Positions 14,090 to 19,655 of a DNA stretch of 19,655 bases are shown in pieces. The notes under the pieces were generated by a model. The model did not search any database. It worked only from the letters and a program-made list of their open reading frames with translations, and was not told the origin of the DNA. Numbering within the stretch: position 1 is the stretch's first letter; every line of letters starts with the position of its first letter. Origin of the DNA: an uncultured Negativicutes bacterium (GTDB lineage Bacteria; Bacillota; Negativicutes; Acidaminococcales; Acidaminococcaceae); NCBI GenBank assembly GCA_937926555.1, contig CALAZX010000186.1, forward strand, positions 1 through 19,655. The letters run 5' to 3'. Made by a program: the position numbers and the translations under genes.

Positions 14090-14799
14090 GAATTCTGACC
14101 TCCCGCAACCATTTTCGCCAGGGGGTTACGCAGCAGCATCAGGCAGAAGAGGATGCCGATCATGGCCGGCAGCACGAAGTAGTCGGCGCCGAAGAGCACC
14201 AGTGCCAGGATGGATACCGCCAGGCCCACATAGGAGCTCACATGCTGGTCCTCTTTCAGGAACTGCTCCAGGAAGATCACCACGAACAGCGTGGTCATCA
14301 CGAACTCCAGGCCGCTGGTGTTGAAAGTCAGCAGGGAGCCGAAAAGACCGCCCATCAGGGAGCCGGACACCCAGTAGGAATAGTTCAGCACGGTGACCCA
14401 CAGCATGAACCAGCCCTTGTCCACCCCGGCGGGGATGTCGGCGCTGTAGTTGATGGAGAAGCTCTCATCGCACATGCCGAAAATCAGCAGCGGCTTCTTC
14501 CAGCCCATGTCCTTGTAGACATCCAGCATGGAGATGCCATAGAACAGGTGCCGGGCGTTGATGATCAGCGTCAGCAGGAACACCTGCAGCGGGGCGAAGG
14601 GCCCCATGAGGAAGGGAACCGCCACGAACTCCATGGATCCCGCGAAAATACTGGCCGCCATCAGCGTGGGATACCAGAAACTGAACCCGCAGGCATGCAT
14701 ATAGATGCCGTACGTGAGACCTAAGAACCAGAAACCTGCAAAAATGGGGATTGTAAAAGGGAATGCGGCTTTGAACGCCTGCATGGATTTGCTTTTCAT
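14086..14799 (-). CDS. azlC: Branched-chain amino acid exporter subunit AzlC
   Basis: A 237-residue membrane protein of the AzlC (BrnF) family, the large subunit of a branched-chain amino acid exporter. Visible marks include FPFTIPIFAGFWFLGLTYGI, the conserved ASIFAGSMEF, and INARHLFYGISM followed by GMCDESFSI. About seven to eight membrane helices are expected and the length is usual for the family. ATG 14799 has AGGAG about 7 bases upstream. It has a consensus promoter 50 bases upstream and no regulator gene next to it, unlike several other azl or brn loci. It is first of two genes, overlapping azlD by four bases. Confidence 0.96.
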   Translation of the reverse strand: MKSKSMQAFKAAFPFTIPIFAGFWFLGLTYGIYMHACGFSFWYPTLMAASIFAGSMEFVAVPFLMGPFAPLQVFLLTLIINARHLFYGISMLDVYKDMGWKKPLLIFGMCDESFSINYSADIPAGVDKGWFMLWVTVLNYSYWVSGSLMGGLFGSLLTFNTSGLEFVMTTLFVVIFLEQFLKEDQHVSSYVGLAVSILALVLFGADYFVLPAMIGILFCLMLLRNPLAKMVAGGQNS

Positions 14800-14849
14800 G
14801 ACTTTTCTCCTCTCCTTCTCGTTGTAATGTATTTAACACTCTGCGTTAT

Positions 14850-14878
14850 ATTTAAACACATAAGCACCCGCTTGTCAA
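14850..14878 (-). promoter_or_regulatory. azlCD promoter
   Basis: A perfect -35 TTGACA (14873-14878, minus strand) is followed after 17 bases by TTAAAT (14850-14855). The start codon lies about 50 bases downstream. Confidence 0.7.
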
Positions 14879-14996
14879 AGCCCCTGTTTTTGCATTTTAT
14901 CCTGCTAAATTATAGTCATAGAGGGAATCAAGGCCTAAATATCACCATTCTTCTACGTGTTTATTTATACATTAATATGTATTTTTAAGCTATCTG

Positions 14997-15020
14997 TTGT
15001 AACATTCCTCCACGTTACAA
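14997..15020. repeat. Inverted repeat TTGTAAC-N10-GTTACAA
   Basis: Perfect 7-base arms at 14997-15003 and 15014-15020 with a 10-base spacer, as seen in dimeric repressor or activator sites. It lies about 120 bases upstream of the azlCD promoter with no nearer gene, so its target is unclear. Confidence 0.5.
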
Positions 15021-15432
15021 ACGGGATTTTCCGCGACGCCCAAGTCCACCTCACACGGACAAACACGCACTTTATCTTTTCCCGCTTCCGGCATGCCCGG
15101 TTCCCTAAAGAGGCAAATTCTGAAAAATCACCGTCTTCCACCGCCGTTCACCGCCTTTTTTCTCCTTCCCGCCCCGGGAGGAAATGCCCCTTCCTTCCCT
15201 CCCCGCCTGCCCGTATCTTTTACAGTGCACATTTGTATTTGCATTGAGATCACGTTTTTTGCCGGAGGAAGAAAACCGCAACACCTTTTTCCGGTGGAAA
15301 ATCCCCTTTTTCCATGAATTTTTTACATCGGAACGCTGGCGGAAAATCTTTCAGGAAGGATTTTTAACCCCTTAAAAAATCTCTTCGGCGGTTTTTTTGC
15401 CGCTCCAGTTCACAAATATTTCACAATTATGA

Positions 15433-15460
15433 GGAGGGGAAAACGCATCTTTTCCCCTCC
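15433..15460. repeat. Perfect 11-base hairpin in the gene-free stretch
   Basis: GGAGGGGAAAA (15433-15443), loop CGCATC, TTTTCCCCTCC (15450-15460). It has no T-run on either side, so it is not a plain terminator; it could be part of a structured RNA. Confidence 0.6.
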
Positions 15461-15614
15461 CCCGCTGCCACCGGATCCGGATTCATTCCATCGATACGTT
15501 TCCAGTTTCCAACATTAAATAAGACCTGAGACAGGAGCTGCGGAAACCGGGATACACAGAAAAACAGGACTGGCGGAGAACGGTCCACGGGGAACCGCAT
15601 GCCTTTCCGGGCAT

Positions 15615-15648
15615 AAGAAAAGCGCCCTTCCCGAAAGGAAGAGCGCTT
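15615..15648 (-). terminator. Intrinsic terminator of hcp
   Basis: On the minus strand an 11-pair stem with one mismatch (AAGCGC, then CTTCC paired with GGAAG, 15620-15648) and loop CGAAA is followed by TTTTCTTA. It lies about 90 bases after the hcp stop. Confidence 0.8.
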
Positions 15649-15735
15649 GCTAGAAATCTGTCACGCAGCCGGATAGCTGTGGTCCGCATCCCGTTGATGT
15701 TGCGGACGCCTCACGTGCGCGCTATGATCTGTCCG

Positions 15736-17343
15736 TCATTTCAGGAATTCAGCCATGTCCGCTTCCGGCGTGGTGATGGGTCCGATACCGTACTCTTTCA
15801 CCAGCAGGTCCAGCACATTGGGAGAGAGGAACGCCGGCAGGGAGGGTCCCAGCTTGATGTTCCGGATTCCCAGGTGCAGCAGGGTCAGCAGGATGCACAC
15901 GGCTTTCTGCTCGTACCAGGAGAGGACGAAGGACAGGGGCAGCTCGTTGACGCCGCAGCCGAAGGCTTCCGCCAGGGCCACAGCCACCTTGATGGCGCTG
16001 TAGGCGTCGTTGCACTGGCCCATGTCCAGCAGACGGGGGATGCCGCCGATGGTGCCCAGGTCCATATCGTTGAAGCGGTACTTGCCGCAGGCCAGGGTCA
16101 GGACCACGGTGTCCGCCGGAGTCTGTCTCACGAATTCGGTGTAGTAGTTCCGTCCGGGACGGGCGCCGTCACAGCCGCCCACCAGGAAGAAGTGCCGGAT
16201 GGCACCCTGCTTCACAGCCTCGATCACCTGGGGCGCCACGTTGAGGACGGCCTGGTGGCCGAACCCGGTCATCACGCTGGATCCGCCGTTGATGCCAGTG
16301 AAATGCATGTCCTCCTTATAGCCGCCCAGAGCCAGGGCTTTCTCGATGACAGGGCGGAAATCCTTCTTCCCGTCGCCGCCCTCATTGATATGGCTGATAC
16401 CGGGGAAATCCACCATGGCGGTGGTGAACACCCGGTCACGGTAGCTGTCCCGGGGCGGCATCAGGCAGTTGGTGGTGAACAGCAGGGCGCCGGGGATATC
16501 CGCGAACTCCTTCTGCTGGTTCTGCCAGGCGGTGCCGAAGTTGCCTTTCAGATGGCTGAATCTCCGCAGTGCGGGGTAGCCGTGGGCCGGCAGCATCTCC
16601 CCGTGGGTGTAGATGTTGACGCCGGTGCCTTCCGTCTGCTCCAGCAGCTCCTCCAGGTCTTTCAGGTCGTGGCCGGTGACCACGATGAAGGGGCCTTTCT
16701 CCACGGTGAGGGTCACCGTGGCCGGTTCGGGATTGCCGTAGGCCGTGGTGTTGGCCCGGTCCAGCAGCTCCATGCACTCCAGGTTCACGGCGCCGGTCTC
16801 CATGACCACCGGCAGCAGGGTGTCCACAGAGCCCTCCTGTCCCAGGGCGGCCAGCGCCCGCTGGATGAACTCCTCCACCCTGGCGCTGCGCAGGTCCAGC
16901 ACATAGGCGTGCCAGGCGTAGGCGGCGATGCCTTTCAGACCGAACAGGATCAGGGACTTCAGGGACCGGATGTCCTCGTCCCCTTTCCAGATATGGTTCA
17001 TATCGTAATCCGCACCGGGCTCGGCGCCGCCCAGCAGCTCACGGTGGGTCCGGCGCACCGTCTCCGTCAGCCCGATGATGCTCTCATCATTGAAGTTCAC
17101 GTTGGTGATGGTGGTGAACAGCCCTTCCAGGTAGAGGGCCGCCGGCACTGCCGCAGCCTCCGCCTTCCCGTCCTCTTTCTTCTCCAGCTTCTCCGCCGTC
17201 ATGGCCAGGGACACAAGGGCTCCCGTCAGTTTGTCCTGGAGCACCGCCGTCTCCGCCTTCTTGCCGCATACGCCGGCCATGGCCGTGCAGCCGCTGCAGC
17301 CTGCGGTCTGCTCACACTGGAAACAAAACATCTTCTCTTCCAT
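15736..17343 (-). CDS. hcp: Hybrid cluster protein (hydroxylamine reductase)
   Basis: A 535-residue Hcp, which reduces hydroxylamine in vitro and acts in nitric oxide and nitrosative stress defence in the cytosol. The N-terminal cubane cluster is held by Cys7, Cys10, Cys19 and Cys26 (spacing x2, x8, x6), as in the strict-anaerobe form apart from one extra residue. The hybrid-cluster ligands can be traced: His225 in VTGHD, Glu249 in THGEM, Cys293 in TTNC, Cys391 in VGGCDGARPGR, Cys419 in TLACGKYRF, Cys444 in MGQCND, and Glu478/Lys480 in WYEQK. The length is normal. ATG 17343 has GGAG about nine bases upstream. It follows the 4Fe-4S protein gene by 41 bases in one unit; that protein is a likely electron donor. 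Expression should follow the Crp/Fnr-type sites upstream of the unit. Confidence 0.98.
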   Translation of the reverse strand: MEEKMFCFQCEQTAGCSGCTAMAGVCGKKAETAVLQDKLTGALVSLAMTAEKLEKKEDGKAEAAAVPAALYLEGLFTTITNVNFNDESIIGLTETVRRTHRELLGGAEPGADYDMNHIWKGDEDIRSLKSLILFGLKGIAAYAWHAYVLDLRSARVEEFIQRALAALGQEGSVDTLLPVVMETGAVNLECMELLDRANTTAYGNPEPATVTLTVEKGPFIVVTGHDLKDLEELLEQTEGTGVNIYTHGEMLPAHGYPALRRFSHLKGNFGTAWQNQQKEFADIPGALLFTTNCLMPPRDSYRDRVFTTAMVDFPGISHINEGGDGKKDFRPVIEKALALGGYKEDMHFTGINGGSSVMTGFGHQAVLNVAPQVIEAVKQGAIRHFFLVGGCDGARPGRNYYTEFVRQTPADTVVLTLACGKYRFNDMDLGTIGGIPRLLDMGQCNDAYSAIKVAVALAEAFGCGVNELPLSFVLSWYEQKAVCILLTLLHLGIRNIKLGPSLPAFLSPNVLDLLVKEYGIGPITTPEADMAEFLK

Positions 17344-17384
17344 CTGCTATCACTCCGTTTCTCTATTATCGTCTCTTCCTTATA

Positions 17385-18296
17385 TCAGTCGTCCAGGATG
17401 GTGCCATCCAGCCCCAGGGTCACAACCTGCCAGGGCACGAACAGCCCGCTGGCCTTCAGCGCGTCTTTCACCGCATTCTCCAGGCCGCCGCAGCAGGGAA
17501 CCTCCATCCGCACCACGGTGACGCTGTGGATGTTGTTCTGGCGGAAGATCTCCGTCAGTTTCTCACGGTAGTCCACCGGGTCCAGTTTCGGACAGCCGAT
17601 GAGGGTCACACGGTTCTTCATGAAGTCCTCGTGGAACCGGGCATAGGCGTAGGCGGAGCAGTCCGCCGCGATGAGCAGCCGTGCATCCTCGAAGTAGTCG
17701 GCCTTCACCGGAGCCAGCCGGATCTGCACGGGCCACTGGGCCAGACGGCTCACCGGCTCCGCGGAGCAGGCGGCAGCTGCTGCGGGCACATTCTCTGCCA
17801 CATTGTTCCCTGCAGCGCTGTTCCCCGCGGCATTTCCGGCCACGGGGCTTTTCCGCAGCTCTTTTTTGTCCACCATGCCGCAAGGGGCGGAAGGCGCCCG
17901 GAACAGGGAAGGATCCATCATGCCGGGGAATCCGGGACCGCCCTGCATGCCGCCGGACATATGCAGTCTCCGTGCGGCGGCGCCGGGGCAGCCCGCATGG
18001 ACAGGAGTTCCGGCATTATGTGCCGGCGCGTTCCCCTCTTCCGCGGTCTTGCCGGCCAGGGCGGCCTGCCGGGCTTTCACCGCCTCCTCGTCGTAATCCG
18101 CCGCTTCCCGCTCCACAATGCGGATGGCGTCAGCCGGGCAGGCCGGCAGGCAGTCCCCCAGGCCGTCGCAGTAGTCGTCCTTCAGCAGACGGGCCTTGCC
18201 GTTCACCATGACGATGGCGCTCTCATGGCAGGCGTTGGCGCAGGCGCCGCACCCGTTGCATTTCTCCTCATCAATCTCCACGATTCTCCGTTTCAT
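17385..18296 (-). CDS. 4Fe-4S protein of the hcp operon
   Basis: A 303-residue iron-sulfur protein that probably passes electrons to Hcp. A ferredoxin domain fills residues 1-60 with CNGCGACANAC (Cys13, 16, 19, 23) and CDGLGDCLPACP (Cys43, 49, 53). The second motif lacks the middle Cys of C-x2-C-x2-C, as in other CDGLG-type ferredoxins, so one cluster may have fewer Cys ligands. The C-terminal 120 residues form a further domain with conserved-looking Cys (AADCSAYAY, IGCPKLDP, VPCCGG). Between them lies a low-complexity Ala/Gly/Asn-rich stretch (about 95-195), with GNAAGNSAAGN repeats, unlikely to be folded. ATG 18296 has AAGGATGA eight bases upstream. It is the first gene of the unit with hcp and is divergent from the Crp/Fnr gene. 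Confidence 0.9.
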   Translation of the reverse strand: MKRRIVEIDEEKCNGCGACANACHESAIVMVNGKARLLKDDYCDGLGDCLPACPADAIRIVEREAADYDEEAVKARQAALAGKTAEEGNAPAHNAGTPVHAGCPGAAARRLHMSGGMQGGPGFPGMMDPSLFRAPSAPCGMVDKKELRKSPVAGNAAGNSAAGNNVAENVPAAAAACSAEPVSRLAQWPVQIRLAPVKADYFEDARLLIAADCSAYAYARFHEDFMKNRVTLIGCPKLDPVDYREKLTEIFRQNNIHSVTVVRMEVPCCGGLENAVKDALKASGLFVPWQVVTLGLDGTILDD

Positions 18297-18350
18297 ATCA
18301 TCTCATCCTTTCTCAACCCGTCACCGGGATATTCTTGACCTTATAGCCGC

Positions 18351-18378
18351 ATTATACTAAACTGGAACCGGAAAGTAT
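18351..18378 (-). promoter_or_regulatory. Promoter of the 4Fe-4S/hcp operon (activator-dependent type)
   Basis: A perfect -10 TATAAT (18351-18356, minus strand) has no good -35 at the right distance, which suggests need for an activator. The start point would be near 18344, about 48 bases before ATG 18296. Confidence 0.7.
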
Positions 18379-18392
18379 GTTGCAAATACAAC
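18379..18392. promoter_or_regulatory. Crp/Fnr-like site at -41.5
   Basis: GTTGCAAATACAAC has TTG and CAA separated by six bases. With the start near 18344 its centre is at -41.5, the class II activator position. The related TTGC-GGAT-GCAA lies 20 bases further upstream. Confidence 0.65.
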
Positions 18393-18399
18393 AAATAAG

Positions 18400-18411
18400 T
18401 TGCGGATGCAA
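18400..18411. promoter_or_regulatory. Crp/Fnr-like site at -61.5
   Basis: TTGC-GGAT-GCAA is a perfect palindrome, centred 20 bases from the first site and thus at -61.5, the class I activator position. Confidence 0.6.
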
Positions 18412-18598
18412 AACTTTTTTAGCTCCCTGCCTCAAGGAAAAGGCGCAGGGACATTCCGCACTGCAGTGGACGCCGGACCTGTTGCCGCTTCCGGCATGAC
18501 GGAGCGGCAGCGGATTCCTGCATCCAATCCCCAGGGAGCAGCGCATACATCACGCGGCATCCTGCAACAAAAGAGATAGACTCAGAGGAGGTTCGATT

Positions 18599-19381
18599 AT
18601 GGCACAGACAAAAAATACAGGAAGCGGAGCGGCTTCCCTTTCCCCGGAGGAACGGAGCCTGCTCCTGGGCACGCCGCTGTTCCGGGGCGTGGCTGAGGAT
18701 GAGCTGGACGGGCTGCTGGCCCTTCTCGGCGCCTCCAGGCAGACCTTCCCCAAAGGCGGCTTCCTGCTTCACGCCGGGGAAGAGACCCGCCGTTTCGGCC
18801 TGCTGCTGGAAGGCCATCTGCTGATCCAGCAGGATGATTACTGGGGCAACGAGAACCTGATGGCCCGCCTCTCCCCCGGGGACCTCTTCGCGGAGTCCTT
18901 CGCCCTCCTGCCCGGCGCCCGCCTCACCGTGGATGTCCGCTGCGGGACGGAAGGCGTGCTGCTCTGGCTGGACGCATCCGCCTTCGCCGGTGGCACGGGG
19001 GATTTCTGCTCCACCACCATTCCGGCCGGAGCATCTTCCCATTCCTCCGCTTCTCCCGGCAAGACACCCTCCGCACCCCTGGCACGGATCACGGAGAACT
19101 TCCTCCGCATCCTGGCGGAGAAGAATCTCCACTTCAACGAGAAGCTGATCCACATGGGGCACCGCTCCATCCGTGGCAAGCTCCTCTCCTTCCTCTCCGT
19201 AACTGCTGACCGGACAGGATCCGCCGATTCCACCATCCCTTTCTGCCGGCAGCAGCTGGCGGAGTATCTGGGAGCGGACCGCAGCGCTCTGTCCGCAGTG
19301 TTAAGTTCGTTACAGAAAGAGGGGTTACTCCGGTACCGCCGGAATCATTTCTCCCTGTCCCGGAAAATCTCCTCATTATGA
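18599..19381 (+). CDS. Crp/Fnr-family transcriptional regulator (HcpR-like candidate)
   Basis: A 260-residue Crp/Fnr regulator, the only plus-strand gene supported here. The N-terminal cupin-like sensor domain is at about 25-125 (LFRGVAEDELDGLLALL, FPKGGFLLHAGEE, GHLLIQQDDYWGNENLMARLSPGDLFAESFALL in parts). The C-terminal helix-turn-helix is at 215-253 (FCRQQLAEYLGADRSALSAVL, then LQKEGLLRYRRNHFSL). No Fnr-type cluster of four Cys is seen, so it probably does not bind a 4Fe-4S cluster; the signal is unknown, with heme or NO plausible from HcpR-type relatives. A Ser/Pro-rich linker (about 131-160) between domains looks inserted. The start is firm: GAGGAGG seven bases before ATG 18599. Being divergent from the 4Fe-4S/hcp unit, it is the likely activator acting on the two TTG-N6-CAA sites between them. 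Confidence 0.92.
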   Translation: MAQTKNTGSGAASLSPEERSLLLGTPLFRGVAEDELDGLLALLGASRQTFPKGGFLLHAGEETRRFGLLLEGHLLIQQDDYWGNENLMARLSPGDLFAESFALLPGARLTVDVRCGTEGVLLWLDASAFAGGTGDFCSTTIPAGASSHSSASPGKTPSAPLARITENFLRILAEKNLHFNEKLIHMGHRSIRGKLLSFLSVTADRTGSADSTIPFCRQQLAEYLGADRSALSAVLSSLQKEGLLRYRRNHFSLSRKISSL

Positions 19382-19655
19382 TAGGAAGAGAGAAAGTGAA
19401 CCCCCGGGAAACAGTTCCCGGAACGGCCGTTTCTCCGGGATACTGTAACGGACGGTACACTTTACCGGATTTATGCCTGTTTCTGTCACACATAAAATGG
19501 ACTTATATATACTTTGTACGGATTTTTCATGTGAAAGAAAATGTTTTCCCGCAAAATACAGGCCTTGTTTTCTGTAAAATTAACACTATTTTATAAAAGC
19601 ACCATGTATACACGGCAAAATATCACTTTGTGTTATTGCAAAATCAACGCAAATA
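19382..19655. other. Right edge: hairpin after the regulator, then AT-rich stretch
   Basis: No gene is seen. CCGGGAA-ACAG-TTCCCGG (19404-19421), followed by AACGGCCGTT and a short T-run, may be a weak terminator of the regulator gene. Further right it is AT-rich with TTTCATGTGAAA (19525-19536) and TTGCAAAATCAA (19636-19647), the latter very like the Crp/Fnr-like site before the 4Fe-4S gene. This may be the control region of a gene beyond the window. Confidence 0.5.
19404..19431 (+). terminator. Possible weak terminator after the Crp/Fnr gene
   Basis: A perfect seven-pair stem with a four-base loop begins 22 bases after the stop, followed by a second palindrome AACGGCCGTT and only three T. 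The weak T-run keeps confidence low. Confidence 0.4.

Larger units (their letters stand above)
14879..15614. other. Long gene-free stretch with several inverted repeats
   Basis: No convincing gene was found on either strand in over 700 bases between the azlCD promoter and the hcp terminator. Its left end is AT-rich. It contains several inverted repeats, listed separately where strong, an AT-only hairpin TTTTTAA-CCCC-TTAAAAA (15361-15378), ATACAT-TAAT-ATGTAT (14967-14982), and a TTGTATTTGCAT element (15233-15244) that matches the Crp/Fnr-like site before the 4Fe-4S gene at 11 consecutive bases. A small RNA, a decayed gene or a regulatory region are all possible. Confidence 0.5.

Noticed and set aside
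14957..15375. Short plus-strand frames in the gene-free stretch
   Set aside because: Start sites are poor or spaced wrongly, the products are Phe/Pro/Arg-rich without recognisable features, and they overlap each other in different frames.
15483..15689. Minus-strand 68-codon frame after hcp
   Set aside because: It contains the hcp terminator hairpin and has no ribosome site.
18419..19162. Minus-strand frame of 247 codons opposite the Crp/Fnr gene
   Set aside because: It is antisense to a clear regulator with a strong ribosome site; its composition is typical of a GC-rich shadow frame.
1..19655. CRISPR arrays, tRNA or rRNA genes, insertion sequences
   Set aside because: No regular repeat-spacer pattern, no tRNA-like cloverleaf, no rRNA segments and no transposase were seen.

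Overview
The window looks like a chromosomal contig end from a GC-rich, anaerobic, diderm member of the Firmicutes, most likely Negativicutes (Veillonellales/Selenomonadales type). This placement is inferred and was not tested by any search. The main reasons are a Bacillus-type LexA box, Firmicutes-style feo genes with a FeoB-associated Cys-rich protein, an oxygen-sensitive hybrid-cluster protein, and an AsmA/TamB-like protein of the kind found in outer-membrane bacteria. The first 49 bases are not genomic. They match the Illumina i7 adapter and truncate the first gene, so the contig ends at position 50.

Almost everything is on the minus strand and reads right to left; the only plus-strand gene I support is the Crp/Fnr regulator at 18599. 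From left to right: (1) 50-2728, a broken AddB-like recombination-repair gene preceded by an AsmA-like envelope gene. (2) 2936-5432, a two-gene putative DNA repair operon (radical SAM protein plus DUF4130 partner) whose promoter carries a LexA/SOS box. (3) 5551-6525, an orphan MetQ lipoprotein with its own promoter and terminator. (4) 6596-7337, a small DUF1294 membrane protein followed by a secreted protein made of short beta-type repeats. (5) 7449-11318, a ferrous-iron uptake operon feoA-feoA-feoB, Cys-rich protein and a small MntR-like regulator, bounded by a sigma-70 promoter and a strong terminator, with three copies of an operator-like palindrome. (6) 11513-13603, mscL with a zinc ribbon, overlapping tightly with a secreted CE2-like esterase. 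(7) 13664-14878, azlCD branched-chain amino acid exporter. (8) 14879-15614, a long stretch with no convincing gene but several inverted repeats. (9) 15615-18411, a 4Fe-4S protein and hcp (nitrosative stress), with two Crp/Fnr-like sites placed at the usual class II and class I activator positions. (10) 18599-19381, the divergently encoded Crp/Fnr regulator.

The themes are DNA damage response, iron supply and nitrosative/redox stress in an anaerobe. The regulatory signals fit the gene functions well: an SOS box before repair genes, DtxR-like palindromes before iron genes, and Crp/Fnr-type sites between a Crp/Fnr gene and hcp. The two best candidates for undescribed biology are the SOS-linked radical SAM/DUF4130 pair and the iron operon with a widely spaced DtxR-like half-site operator and a metal-site-degenerate MntR-like protein. 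A secreted protein with six short repeats, possibly of the knotted 'septoil' type, is a third.
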